Assembly: GCA_027575805.1 (NCBI GenBank)
Contig: JANBPU010000048.1
Location: forward strand, 34,568 to 98,567
DNA from: Mycoemilia scoparia
Lineage: Eukaryota; Kickxellomycota; Kickxellomycetes; Kickxellales; Kickxellaceae
DNA: 64,000 nucleotides
Direction of reading: 5' to 3'
A model generated the notes under the pieces. That model saw only the letters and a program-made list of their open reading frames with translations, was not told the origin of the DNA and did no database searches. This document shows, piece after piece, positions 51,936 to 63,443 of the stretch. The number at the start of each line of letters is the position of its first letter. The stretch's first letter is position 1. The position numbers were made by a program, and so were the translations under genes.

Positions 51936-52643
51936 TTAAGAAAATGGAAAGAATTCTCTTCTAATAGGATTTATAAAAGAAGTACCATCACCACCACCAC
52001 CTGTAGCAGCAGCAGCAGCAGCAACAGTAGTAGTAGTAAAAACTGGTCTGTATAATTCAATGGGATTCAGAGTATTATAAATAGCACTACGATAATTTCC
52101 CAAACTACAAATCTTCCCAACAAACTGATCATAAAACTGTTCAAGTTTGTGAGCCAAGATTTCAGCTTCCTCGGGAGAAGAAGGTGAGGCATAACAACGA
52201 AAATCGTCAGCAGAAAGACATATTGTGGGCTTGGAATTGATCTTGTCAGATTTAATTATACCCGAATCCTTGTTGTTGGTGAATTCAAATATATTATTCT
52301 TTCCTGATTTGGTGAGAATATCTAAAATCATGTTTCCAAGATCTGTTTCAAGAGATTCAGAAGAACTTGTAGAAGCATCGTCACCATCGTCCTCCTGTTC
52401 ATTGTCAACGTTTGTGAATGATTCGGAATCGTGGTCATGATAACTACAAGAGCATAATGCTTCATTGTCACTGTCATCATCAGTTGCTACTAAAGCCTCG
52501 TCAAATACTGTAAGCGATCCATTAAAATAGATAATACGGTAACCTTCTTTTGTAGTTTTTCTGCTATTCTTAAAGTCTTCCTGGGTTCCAATGTAGATCA
52601 TTTCTTCACCTGAACCTAGATTTGCTTCCATCATAGGCAACAT
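51936..52643 (-). CDS. Hypothetical acidic protein, 235 aa
   Basis: Single exon, ATG-started. I do not recognise it. A globular-looking start (GEEMIYIGTQEDF, GYRIIYFNGSLTVF) precedes an acidic Ser/Asp/Glu region (about residues 54-98) with a short CSCSYHDHD motif. A helical segment (LGNMILDILTKSG) and a second ordered region (SPEEAEILAHKLEQFYDQFVGKI, about 155-176 in part) follow. The end has a seven-Ala run, encoded by a GCA/GCT repeat, and a Gly run before FPFS. There is no signal peptide or membrane span. Confidence 0.7.
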   Translation of the reverse strand: MLPMMEANLGSGEEMIYIGTQEDFKNSRKTTKEGYRIIYFNGSLTVFDEALVATDDDSDNEALCSCSYHDHDSESFTNVDNEQEDDGDDASTSSSESLETDLGNMILDILTKSGKNNIFEFTNNKDSGIIKSDKINSKPTICLSADDFRCYASPSSPEEAEILAHKLEQFYDQFVGKICSLGNYRSAIYNTLNPIELYRPVFTTTTVAAAAAATGGGGDGTSFINPIRREFFPFS

Positions 52644-53981
52644 CGCTATTGTTGTTTTTGATTCTGGCTGCTGATGTGTGTATATATATATATCAATATT
52701 GATACTGGTGCGGAAAAGTAATGATTTATCTTTCAGGGATGGTGGGATTCAAGGTTTTTTTTGAAAGGAAGTAGAGCTAATGTGGGGGGATATTTGCCTA
52801 TGTTTATAGGTTTTGTGTTCATGGTCTGCTATTCGAATGTATAGCGAAGGATATTTGTGAGTAAATGGTTTGTTGTATCTGATTATAAAGATAGTGATGA
52901 TAAATAAGATATATTGGAGTTATAGACAAAATGACTGTGTACTCAGTTAAGCGTTTTTTTAACTGAGAAAATTGCTTTGTATGTACAGCTTGGAAAAGCC
53001 TGGATATCTGAGGATATTTCTTGCAGAAACACGCACGCATATACTTTGAGAAGATTTTAGAATTTATATAATGCTCTGAGAATGATAAGTATCTGGGAGA
53101 GCATCAACCAAAAATTATTTGTAATATTCTATATTACTTTATTACGTGGGCTATGTAGATTCTATTGGCTGGAATTCCATTGGATATAAATTACCATTTC
53201 AGGAATAATATTGCTATTGTTTTATTAAAAAAATACAAAGCATTTTGATTAATGGGATTATTACCACAACAATAAGGTCCCTTTTTATGTATTCTTAAAC
53301 AAAAATAGTAAGCTCCTAGGAACTGCATTTGAAATGACTTGGGATTGGGCCAAAATCCGAAGACCCGCCATTTCTATATGGTCAAAGTTTACAAGGCTTT
53401 GAGCAAAATGGTGAGTCCCCAGGAGTAGTTGCATATAAAATATCTGATGATAGGGGCAAAATATGTGAGCCTATTTATGCATACCGTAGATTCGGTCATT
53501 AGCAAAGTCTTCCCATATGTATACCATTGTGAGAGCAATGGTGCTCCGCATCATATCTGACCCGCCCTTATCTGATAGAGACTAATTTTAATTGTTACTT
53601 ATCAATAAACTATATAAGCAGTAGAGCCATCACGACCATATGGGTTTTCTCTCTCTCGCTCGCTCTTGCCTGAATAAACTCTCAAAACCATACATTTAAT
53701 CCTTAATATAATCTCACCATATAATAACTGAATGATTAATCCAATCTCAATTTATGCCAGGAATACAATAGAGGCTAATCTGTTCCATAAACAAACACAG
53801 ACTGCAGCGACAGGTACAGATTATGCCGGAACACGGAACAAAGAACACAGGACTGATTCTAGAAAGGCAAAGCAACAAACAAGGGGTACTTGTACCCCCG
53901 TCAGTTGCGTATTACATCATAGTATTCGTAGCCTTTTGGTTTAGGCTGCTTGATTCTGACTATATCAAAAGGCCCAGCTTT

Positions 53982-54012
<31 letters not shown>

Positions 54013-54571
54013 AAGCATAAGGTGAGATAGACAGGAAAATCAAGAGAGAGTCCCACCACCAATTTAAATAAATAATTATAGATATGGCGCCAATATTAAA
54101 CTTGTATAAAGTTGATTTGAACAAAAAATAGATTGAAAGAAGATGAATAGGAATAAATGATGGTGCCCCAACCCATATCAAACCAATCTTTGAATCAATA
54201 ATCTAAACTATCATGTCATTGCACCATTACACATATTATTACTATAATTATCATTCGTTTTGGGCTAGAAGTTGATAAAAGAAACTGCCAAAATAATTTG
54301 TTTATTTATGGAATATACTTTTTTTATGCTATGCACATAGATTTATAGAATGGGTTTTAGGTTCTTTGGTCGTACAAAATAGAAAGCCTATGTACGCATG
54401 TGGGTGGGTGGGTGAGCGTATGGATAAAAGATTCTCATTTTAGACTTTTTTATATATAAAGTTTCTATTCACAATTTATTTATTCAACGAATTTTTATAT
54501 ACTTTTATATTTCATAAGCTTTTTGCTTTTCTACAACATATTTATTTTAAAATTATTTTCTTTTGCATACA
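52644..54571. other. Gene-free 1.9 kb with R2 sequence
   Basis: It holds one compound R2 copy (about 53320-53540) and (TA)n runs near 52680 and 53983-54000. No convincing exon is seen. Confidence 0.55.
53320..53540 (+). repeat. R2 compound copy
   Basis: A truncated R2 end (GATTGGGCCAAAATCCGAAG) is followed by a longer one starting ATATGGTCAAAGTTTACAAG with AGTCCCCAGGAGTAGTTGCA and GATTCGGTCATTAGCAAAGT, as if one copy had inserted beside another. Confidence 0.65.
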
Positions 54572-56941
54572 ATGAGCGATAGCCATTATTATCAACACGA
54601 TGAAACTTATTATGACTCTGAAGATGATTATACTGGGGGACTAAATGACAGCAGCGACAACTTTGCTAATACACCACAGCCACAACAGCCACAACCGCAA
54701 TCTCATTATACCAGAGACAGCAGTGGTAATAGTCTAACTCTTGATCTAAACAGTAACGAAGGCGAGCCTTTAAAAATTACCCCATATGACAAACTTTTTG
54801 ATAACAATGGATGTCTGCTAAAATATCCCAAAAACTATGAACGACAGGACGATATTCTTGGGCCCTGTATAATGTTCCATGGGACTGATTATGATACTAG
54901 AATGTGGAATGGCAGTTGTATGGTAATTTGTCCTGCAAGCCAACCACCACCTACTATGCAAATCATTCTACCTTTTCAGGAATCACAACAGTCACAAACA
55001 CAGCAGCCACGGCTGGAGGAGGAGGAGGAGGAAGACGATGATGATGATGAGGAAGGACATGAGGGACAGTCAACCTTGAATCTTACTAGACCTGAACTGA
55101 TTGGAAACTACCGAATGTCCAATTTTTATCGATTTGATATACAAATCCCTATGGATCCAACCGACTCAACGACCATTACATATACCATCAACCAAAACTA
55201 TCCATTTTACAATTTCGAAATTCCTGGCATATCGTCCCGCTTTAGATGGAGCTTCTGGTCATGTAACGGATGGTCACTGAGTGTGGCAAAAAAGGCCCGT
55301 CAAAAGTTGGGAGGCACTAATCGAATGTGGGATGAACTTCTTCGTCAACACCAGGAACAATCCAAATCTTCTCGTCTCCATTGTATGGTCGGAGGGGGTG
55401 ACCAACTATACACCGATCTGTTTTGGAAAATGGATATATGGGTACCATGGTTAACCATGAAGTCCCACACTGAACGAAAAAATGAGCCATTCACACCAGA
55501 GATGAGGGAAGCGATGGATGAATTTATGTTTACCCATTACATTAATGCTTATTTCTTTGAAACTCGTTTGGGTGAGGCCATGGCCAGTATACCTACGGCC
55601 TTTATTATTGATGATCACGATATTTTTGATGGATGGGGATCGTATCCTGACTATCTGCACTCTTCACATGTATTCCAAGGAATCAAAGAATATGCGTTCA
55701 AGTATTGGTTGTTGTTCCAGGGACATACTAATGATGAAAATGCGGTAGCTAAAGATGGATATTTTGGATTTGAAGGATATAGTTGGCTTAGACGGTTTGG
55801 GCCTAATGTGTTGGGATTGGGACTGGACACTCGTTTTGAACGGACATTGGGACAGATCGTGACGCCCCAAACGTATGATATGACTTTCAACATCCTTTAT
55901 GAAATGATGGCTAAGCCTAGTCACCGGAATATTCGCCACTTGGTCGTGTTCTTGGGTGGACCTATTGTGTATCCAAGGTTGACGTATATTGAAAGCATCC
56001 TACAGACTATTCGGAGATTCAAGGCACACAAGACTCAGCTTTGTAACGAGGATGGGCCTTGCAAGACTTTTAATAATCAGTTTGGTGAACCTGAATTGTT
56101 GGATGATCTGAATGATCATTGGACTGCCAAGATACATAAACATGAGCGTCGTCAGTTTGTTCAAAGACTTCAAGAATTTGCAAAGAAAACTAGTGTTCGA
56201 GTCACATTTGTTGGCGGAGATGTGCATTGCTGTGGAGTTGGAAGGTTTGATGACCGTAGTATGAAAGTCAGAAAAGGACCGGCTGATCAAAACCATAGAT
56301 TGATGTACCAGATTATTTCGTCGGCTATTGTTAATACTCCCCCGCCAAAGGGTGTTATTACGTTGTCGCATTTGGGCGCTCTCAGAAACTATAGTCTTGA
56401 TGAAAACACAAAGGAGATTATGGAAAGGTTTTTTGAACGTGATGTTAACGGAAAAAAGTTGGGCGGAATCATGAACTCTAAGCTGTTGAGACGTCGCAAT
56501 TTTTCGACGTTTGTGGCTAGTAGTGATTCGTTGGCGGTTTCTATTCATGCTGAGAGTAAACCGTATTCAATTTTTATTAGTACGGCTTATCAAATGGTTA
56601 TTCCATCGCTCAATTTGAATGTTCAACCACTATCCGCACCAGAGTTGAAGGTGGTAGCACCTAATAAAGATCAATACCAGCTGCCACCTGTTTTGGATAT
56701 TGGTGGCTGTGGTGATAATGCTGATAGTGGATGTTTTATTGATGAAGATGAAGTCAAGGAACGTGCTTCTAGTAATGCCAATACCATATGCCAACATCCA
56801 AATGAATCTGATTGTACCAATGGCCGCAATAATAAGGATAATCAGCCCCGTGTTAGCAATGATGGTAACTTTATTGGAAATTCTTTTGATGGAGATGTAG
56901 AGGAATTCAAGACTCCGCTCAGCGAAAGGGACCAAATCTAG
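54572..56941 (+). CDS. PhoD-like metallophosphatase (fungal PhoD_2 type), 789 aa
   Basis: The start is placed at ATG 54572 (MSDSHYYQHDETYY); the frame is open slightly upstream but without an ATG. The first 60 residues are Asp/Gln-rich, and an acidic run interrupts residues about 148-166 (EEEEEEDDDDDEEGHEG). The metal-dependent phosphatase core follows. GGGDQLYTD, then IDDHDIFDGWGSYPDY, LGLDTRFERTL, VVFLGGPIVYPR and FVGGDVHCCGVGRF are the metal-binding and scaffold motifs of the PhoD-like phosphatase family. The enzyme probably hydrolyses phosphoesters; the substrate is unknown. No signal peptide is present, so it is likely intracellular. The last 120 residues are polar and may be disordered. 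The size is typical of fungal members. Confidence 0.9.
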   Translation: MSDSHYYQHDETYYDSEDDYTGGLNDSSDNFANTPQPQQPQPQSHYTRDSSGNSLTLDLNSNEGEPLKITPYDKLFDNNGCLLKYPKNYERQDDILGPCIMFHGTDYDTRMWNGSCMVICPASQPPPTMQIILPFQESQQSQTQQPRLEEEEEEDDDDDEEGHEGQSTLNLTRPELIGNYRMSNFYRFDIQIPMDPTDSTTITYTINQNYPFYNFEIPGISSRFRWSFWSCNGWSLSVAKKARQKLGGTNRMWDELLRQHQEQSKSSRLHCMVGGGDQLYTDLFWKMDIWVPWLTMKSHTERKNEPFTPEMREAMDEFMFTHYINAYFFETRLGEAMASIPTAFIIDDHDIFDGWGSYPDYLHSSHVFQGIKEYAFKYWLLFQGHTNDENAVAKDGYFGFEGYSWLRRFGPNVLGLGLDTRFERTLGQIVTPQTYDMTFNILYEMMAKPSHRNIRHLVVFLGGPIVYPRLTYIESILQTIRRFKAHKTQLCNEDGPCKTFNNQFGEPELLDDLNDHWTAKIHKHERRQFVQRLQEFAKKTSVRVTFVGGDVHCCGVGRFDDRSMKVRKGPADQNHRLMYQIISSAIVNTPPPKGVITLSHLGALRNYSLDENTKEIMERFFERDVNGKKLGGIMNSKLLRRRNFSTFVASSDSLAVSIHAESKPYSIFISTAYQMVIPSLNLNVQPLSAPELKVVAPNKDQYQLPPVLDIGGCGDNADSGCFIDEDEVKERASSNANTICQHPNESDCTNGRNNKDNQPRVSNDGNFIGNSFDGDVEEFKTPLSERDQI

Positions 56942-57262
56942 TAGTTGTATCAATGTAATTTATATATATTGTTTTCATGCTTTTTTGTTTATCTATTATA
57001 TTTTATTTACTTTTCATGTATTCATTTTATTAAACTACAGCAAGTTTAAACTATATTTAAATTTAGGTAAATATCTAATGTTGAATTATCAAGTGTAGCC
57101 TATTAAACAGCTTTAAAAAACATCATTCCAAGTTGTCTGAAAAAAAAACCCATAGTATATCCATCAATCTATTATCATATACTTTGATTCAATTGTTTTA
57201 TTAGTATAAGCCACGAATTGATATCATAATAATTAGTGTTTTGAAAAATATATAAAAACAGG
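56942..57262. other. Short spacer before ARL2
   Basis: 321 bp of AT-rich DNA carrying the 3' end of the phosphatase gene and the ARL2 promoter. No repeat copy is seen. Confidence 0.5.
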
Positions 57263-58255
57263 ATGGGGTTGTTAACGATATTACGTAAACTACGAGAAAA
57301 GGAACAAGAGGTTCGAATCTTGATATTGTAAGTACCCGAGAAATTCCAAGAACTAGCTTCTGGCTCATAGTGGGTGGTAAACAAACTATACTTTAATCAA
57401 TGAATATATCCAATATCTTTTTTTTGTAGAGGATTAGATAATGCTGGAAAAACTACCATAGTAAAGAAAATGAATGGAGAACCAACTGATACGATATCGC
57501 CTACGTTGGGATTTAATATCAGTACATTTGAACATCTAGGGTAAGCCTCCTCCATCTATATTATCATATAGCACAGCTAGTTCTCGCTAGAGTATTCGGT
57601 AATAACTTTGTATGTATCTTTGCATATCTGTCTGGATGCGTGTGTGTGTGTATATATATATATAGGTATAAAATGAATATATGGGATGTTGGTGGTCAAA
57701 AAACATTACGACCATATTGGAGGAACTATTTTGAGCAAACAGATGGTGTGATCTGGGTAGTTGATTCTGTTGATAAACAGAGAATGGACGATTGTAAAGC
57801 CGAATTACATGATTTGCTTAAAGAGGAGGTTAGCCACATATATTTTTATCAAGTATTTATTTGTATGTTTGTGCGATGTATTAATTTAGAGTTTTGCTTG
57901 TTTAACTGTGAATGGATGTGTCTGATATAGAGATTAGCTGGAGCATCACTCTTGATTTTTGCAAATAAACAGGATATAGAAGGTGCAACAAGTTGTGATG
58001 AAATAAGTCAGGTAATTAATTGTATATATATATATATATTGTTTTGATATAAAGTGAGCCTTATATGGTCATATATATATGACTGTGTATTAAATGATAT
58101 CTGTGTATGTATATATGTAGATTCTTGAATTGGATTCAGTTCAAACCCATCACTGGTCTATTCTTCCATGCAGTGCCATGAGCGGACTTAATCTTTTGGA
58201 AGGCATAAATTGGATTATCAAAGATATTGCTTCAAGAATTTACATTTCTGAATAA
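57263..58255 (+). CDS. ARL2: ADP-ribosylation factor-like GTPase ARL2 (Cin4 orthologue)
   Basis: Five exons (57263-57327, 57430-57540, 57666-57828, 57931-58011, 58121-58255) close in phase to exactly 184 aa, the length of ARL2 elsewhere. The start [16 protein letters not shown] is the ARL2 N-terminal helix. The P-loop GLDNAGKTT, the switch region SPTLGFNI, the G3 motif [18 protein letters not shown] and the NKQD motif are intact, and the G5 region is CSAMSG. ARL2 regulates tubulin folding cofactors, and so microtubule biogenesis. Confidence 0.97.
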
Positions 58256-61200
58256 TAAACTGCCCACATATCAGCATAATATGTGTTTTTTGATAAAACT
58301 TTGGATCTCACTTTTAATGTAATATAACACCAATAATTTGAGAGAATTGACCTACCACGAAGGTATACTATAATTAAGACAATCAATTCGTGGAACAAAT
58401 GCATCACTAAAAAAATCTCTAAATAAAAAAGGGATTGAATCCTTCTTGTTTAATTTGTCCTAACAAATCAACTACAAACTGTATATTTCTTTACAAGGGT
58501 TTAGAAGTGCGAAGGTGACTATTTCTGGATATTCACAAGAAATGAAAAAATGGTGGCTGTATTTCTCTGCGGATGTGTGGCGTTACTTTTAAAATAGAAA
58601 TATGTATATTCAAATATATAAGGCTTTTCTAAACCTATTTTTAGATCGAGATTTTGTATAAATCCCTGGGATAAATTTAAGCACCGTAGCAGCAACAGCA
58701 GCAGCAACAACAGAAATTGTGGATTGAAGGAGTCTAGTTCACTTTTGGGGGGATTGGAAACAACAATGAGCATGGTTGTCATATAGATACAATTTGGCTG
58801 ACTGGATAGTTGACTATGTCCAAGTGAAGCTGAAAAGACAGTCTTTGATTCATTAGACTTTATCGTCAGTCTATGTAATTAAATTCAAATGCATAATACA
58901 TTAGACAGACATTGATGTAGCATGGGTCACATTTGTTATTACAAACAATAAAAGGTTAGAAGCCAAGCATTAAGCAAGAATGAAACTGTCAGACCATGGG
59001 CCATAAAGCCTATTGTATATTTAAAGGATGTATGCTTGGGTGTGTGTGTGTCCTTTATTTGAAGACTAATACTAATAAGATTCTATTTTAAGGCCAGGTA
59101 AGTTTTGTCTGCGGGCATCTGCAAGAAACTTGATTATTCTAGGGTGTGGTGAGATCGAGGGTGAAATAAGAAGGAAGATTGCATAAGAACCCAACTATTT
59201 TTAGAAACCATTTTAACTCCACACATGTCTACTTTCTGGCCCGCTGTTGTTAATACTATGGCTGTGCTTTAATTTTCATAGAAAGATATCGCCATCATCA
59301 TAGTAATAATAGTAGTATTCTGGAAACAATGCTCCCATATGAGAAGTTATTTTTGAAGGGTTAGCTACTCGTTTGGCTGCGATTGCCCCTACAAATATTC
59401 CCCCTTCAAAAATTATGATCCATATGTTCAAAATTATTCGTCCTAAAACAAACTTACCAACAACCACTATAACGCTTTTATTATAAATAGATCTGAATCC
59501 AAGACAATATTGTATAATGCATGTCCCAGAAAAGACATAATTGACGTGGATGGGGATAAGGAGATCCATAAGTAATAATCGAGACCTGCCCTGGTAGGGC
59601 CCGTTCTATTGACGACAGGAAGATGCTTTTGTAATAACAATGCTGTAATAGTCAAAAGAGCCGAAAAGAACAACTTTAGGCCGTGGCTTGGACCTGATGG
59701 TGCCAATGAAAATGGATGAATATTGACTTTTCTTGCTGCTGCTGTTGTCAGGGATAAAGATGCCCTGATGAATGAGCTTATAACTTGTTTATCACAGAGG
59801 GTTAGAACCTAGTTTTGTAGATCCAAAAAAGGATTTGCAGCGTGACCTAATGCGGCTGTATGTTAGTGCATTGAGGTTAGCCTGAGTAAGCGAGGGCGGA
59901 TTTGTAAGTAACAAAAGTATTATGATGACATAGATGTTGGCATGAATAGCAAAGTTTTGTGGTTGTAGAGATTAGAAAAGAAAGAGAGAGAAGTCCAGAT
60001 TGAGTTAGCTGGTGTATCTTTTTGGGGTTAGCCAAACAAACAAACAAACAAACAAAATGTTTATAGTGGCACCAGTGCTTTGAACGCATGATATAATAAC
60101 TTTGTGTGCTTAAGTTATGTTTTGAGTCGTTAGAAGAAGATGTGTCGCGGAGGAGTTGGATGGGTGCCATGAAAATTGAGGAAATGGCAATAATATTCAA
60201 AGTTTATAGTTGAAGTTAGTTGGAATGTTGGGCACATATGAGACTGAATATGCTCACGGACTGTTATTGTATAAACACTAATTGTTTAGATAATTCTAAA
60301 CTCAGCTTCTCCCCGCCCCTTGATTATTATTGACAACAATCCTTTTAGAAATACCAATGAGTATAGCAGGAGAAGTTTTGCATGTTGCAAGATTCAGCGA
60401 TGGATCAGAAAGAAGCTATCGAGATGGTCTAGATGACTGTTTAGAAGTTGTTTTTGTTTTTTCCAGAACCCTTGGCCCAAAAAGCAATGTTCTTTTTTAG
60501 TTAAAGGCCCTGCTAGGATAGTAACTGCTGCGCAGCCACATATGGGGATTTCGGTTTACAGCACACTGAAACGATATCGACATCTTTTATTATCCAAACT
60601 CAATCTCGCTACTACTTCTTTGACTCAATAGCGCCTAAAGAGCCTGCATTGCCAATGTACTGCTATTTAGCATGTTTGTAAAACAGCCATGATTTTTCTA
60701 TTTTTTCATGCACTGTTTATACCTGCATCTCAGCAGCAGCAGCAGCATTAATTAGTAAAGACAAAAAGAGTCGAAGAATAACATCAGGTGAAAATCTCCC
60801 TGCATGACCACAGCTGGCAAGAAGTTCTCCACCAAAAGGGTACTAATATATTCCCTGCAAATCAGCCCATAGCCCGTATGTTTTAGCTGGAGTCTCAGTG
60901 GCGATTCGCTAGCATCCAAGGGAATATCCTAGTGCCCTTTTAGAGGTGACTGCTCTGCCAGCTGGGGATGAGTGAAGGGGGGAGACTTCCTTCGCTTGAC
61001 AGAAAGTGCTGGTCTTTCAACTTTTTGCTGCACCTACATTTCAAAGCCACCAACCCTACACACACACACCTGCAAAGACAGGCAGAAAAATGGTCGGAGA
61101 CTGATATTCACTCCCCGGGGGTTACACAAAAATAAACATGTAACTCCTACGCACAGCATACAATTGTTGCCATCAACGCACCCCCCTCTCCTCCATTTGT

Positions 61201-61537
61201 TCTATTTTTCGACCATGGATTCAGACACAGCAGGGGAAGAATAAACCACAGAAAATCCTTAATTGCATTTCTTGAGCCCTTGTGTGCTGCCGCTATAGGC
61301 TGTTTATAAATAGTCTTTATGCGTCCATCTTTTCCAACTGACGAAAGGCCTATACTGCTGCGACTACATTTATACATCCTCAACTTAATTCTTTTCTCCT
61401 TATCATCTAGGCATTTATTCTTTTCTTTGTCTTGTATCGTACTGAAAACTCGCCTATTCTTTGTTCATTCAATCATTATAATATCTTCCATCGATTCTGT
61501 TTTAGATACCATATACAAATAGACATACCTCAATAAT
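58256..61537. other. 3.3 kb stretch without a confident gene
   Basis: The longest gene-free part of the window. It holds an R1 copy (59333-59429), an AAAC tandem run (about 60036-60056), a CAG-type run (about 60731-60748) and, near the right end, a TTTATAAATAG element (about 61300-61311) that may serve the next gene. A minus-strand open stretch near 59460-59850 encodes a hydrophobic peptide but lacks an ATG. It is not called. Confidence 0.5.
59333..59429. repeat. R1 element, copy 11
   Basis: ATATGAGAAGTTATTTTTGA and CCCCTTCAAAAATTATGATC ends; core TCGTTTGGCTGCGATTGCCC. It is slightly shortened inside. Confidence 0.8.
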
Positions 61538-62635
61538 ATGGTGTCTAGATTCAACGCTGATAATACCAGCGGGCCTACTAACTTGAGAAGAAAACACAAT
61601 AACAGTAGCCACAGTCAAAGTCATGGTAGCGGTGGTGGCAGTTATCGCAAAACAAGCAACGCAAGCTCTCATAGCCACTATGCTGCGTCTGAGAACAAAC
61701 CATATCATCCTACTTCAGCAGCAGTTAATAATTCTGCTGGAGTTGGTCCCATCACAACAACAACAACAACTTCTACTACTACCACCAGCAGCAGCAGCAG
61801 TGGAGGAGGTGCGAGATTATATGGAAATGGCCCAGTAATATTTTTTGGCTGCGACGGAACTTTATACCCCGCATCTTTGGCCAGCAAAATGGCCCGCGAT
61901 TGCCTTAAGGGTAACAAATATGCCTCCAGTGTTGGAATGCAGCCATCAGCTTCAGCCGATAGTGGCGCCTCAAGCTACAAAAGCGCCAGCCCAACCTCAA
62001 CTGCAACACCGTCTCTATCCGCATCAACCTCAGACAATAGCTACAACAGCAACAATAATGGCGGCAGTTCCCACTCATTAAAACAAAAGCTTGGAGATCT
62101 GGGCCGTTTAATCCAAGGCCGCGAGCGACGCCGCCCACAAACCGCCCATGAGGTCGAAACCAAAATCCTCAAAAAATATCTTCATGGTGGAGACAAGAAG
62201 CTGCGGAAAGCCATATCCCGAATGAGCGCTCGTCGGTGGGTGCTGTGCCAAACCAGTCCAGATCACACCAAACGAGTTTTGGAAGTAATGAAGCTGGATG
62301 ATCTTTTTGAAGGTGTAATTACAATCGAGGGCTCGACGCTGTATTGGGACAACTATATGCTTACCAAGAAATCGTTTTTGGCTGCCCAGAAGGCAGTCGG
62401 GGTTGCGTCCCCGGATTTGTGTTATTATATTGATGATAATATCGAGAACATCAAGATTGCGACTGAGTTGGGGTGGAATACTGTCCATGTTTGTGAAAAA
62501 GACGAGGATAGAAATAGTGGTGGAAGAGGTGGGATGGGTATTGCGCCGTTGGCCATGTCGGGATATCGGAATAACTTTGCATCGGTCAAGTCGTTGAAAC
62601 GGATTGATCGAGTTTTACCAGGACTTTATTCCTAA
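61538..62635 (+). CDS. HAD-superfamily protein, SDT1/PHM8-like, nucleophile Asp missing
   Basis: Single exon, 365 aa, ATG-started. The first 100 residues are Ser/His/Asn/Thr-rich and disordered. The HAD core begins at VIFFGCDGTLYP. In active SDT1-like pyrimidine 5'-nucleotidases this motif is FFDIDNCLYP; here the first Asp, the phosphoryl acceptor, is Gly, while the second Asp (+2) is kept. Motif II (VLCQTS), motif III (a Lys in MLTKKSFLAAQKA) and motif IV (YYIDDNIENI) are present. The cap is replaced by a Ser-rich insertion (about residues 130-185) and a basic helix (IQGRERRRPQ). It is probably a non-catalytic relative with a regulatory or binding role; this is inferred. The gene has its own long upstream region. 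Confidence 0.85.
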   Translation: MVSRFNADNTSGPTNLRRKHNNSSHSQSHGSGGGSYRKTSNASSHSHYAASENKPYHPTSAAVNNSAGVGPITTTTTTSTTTTSSSSSGGGARLYGNGPVIFFGCDGTLYPASLASKMARDCLKGNKYASSVGMQPSASADSGASSYKSASPTSTATPSLSASTSDNSYNSNNNGGSSHSLKQKLGDLGRLIQGRERRRPQTAHEVETKILKKYLHGGDKKLRKAISRMSARRWVLCQTSPDHTKRVLEVMKLDDLFEGVITIEGSTLYWDNYMLTKKSFLAAQKAVGVASPDLCYYIDDNIENIKIATELGWNTVHVCEKDEDRNSGGRGGMGIAPLAMSGYRNNFASVKSLKRIDRVLPGLYS

Positions 62636-63149
62636 TAGAGCCTTGCCGCTACTAAGCTTATGACTACTATAACGAGGATATATTTCTTACTCTAACGAAC
62701 TGGCTATAACCATGATGTTATGTTATTTTACGCCATTCCTACTTATCGATATGCGTTGATATTGCTGTTCTGCCTAGAAAGAAAGGAAAGATTGTTTTTT
62801 AATTATCATTTTCATTACTGTATTTTTAACATTTTGTCAGTTTGTTTCTATTTCTATTTTGATAAACCATGATGATGATTTTATTATTATTATTATACGA
62901 CTGCTACTATTGCATTATTTTTATATAAATAATCTCGATGCCTAATGAGCTCATGAAAAATCATTGGAATTGAGTCTGTTTGATTTGAATGTATAAACGA
63001 TCTCAAACCATTTATCCTAAAAAGAATATAATGGTTGGTATTTTTAGCATTATTATATATTTTAATAGCTATCATAGTGCATGCTCCCACGATCCCTTCA
63101 ATAATCGTTTAGTTCTATGTCTTGCACATTCTAGAGATTATATATAATG

Positions 63150-63255
63150 GAATTTCACTAGTTATCAGTTGTGAAGGAATAGACAGGAATGGACGTCCTT
63201 GGATTTTGGCCCAACCATATATTATTATTTATTAAAAGCTTCTGGGAAATTATTT
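63150..63255 (-). repeat. R2 half-copy, reverse orientation
   Basis: ATTTCACTAGTTATCAGTTG, CAGGAATGGACGTCCTTGGA and TTTTGGCCCAACCATATATT, then TTCTGGGAAATTATTTTTGT. The family's central half only. Confidence 0.6.
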
Positions 63256-63340
63256 TTGTCAAAGACAGATTGAGAGAATTCATGAGAGATAAAAAAATTC
63301 AACAATATTGTAATTACATCAAGCAACATTGATAACAATA

Positions 63341-63443
63341 TGGGTAATAATTTTTGAAGGGTAAAAGTTTACTAGTACAACTGGACATGCATTTGGCTGT
63401 GATTGCCCCTATAAATATTCACCCTTCAAAAATTATTACCCCT
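63341..63443. repeat. R1 element, copy 12, near-consensus
   Basis: The cleanest copy. ATATGGGTAATAATTTTTGA and its partner CAAAAATTATTACCCCTACG are long inverted ends. The core is TTTACTAGTACAACTGGACA followed by TTTGGCTGTGATTGCCCCTA. Confidence 0.85.

Noticed and set aside
57300..57320. GAGGTTCGAATCTTG resembles a tRNA B box
   Set aside because: It lies inside the first exon of ARL2 and has no A box or cloverleaf around it.
59467..59706. Minus-strand 79-codon hydrophobic ORF
   Set aside because: It starts with TTG; extending upstream gives no ATG or clear acceptor. Mentioned as a possible exon only.
60972..61244. Plus-strand 90-codon ORF upstream of the HAD gene
   Set aside because: The composition is Thr/His/Pro repeat-like from CACACA sequence, and no domain or promoter fits.
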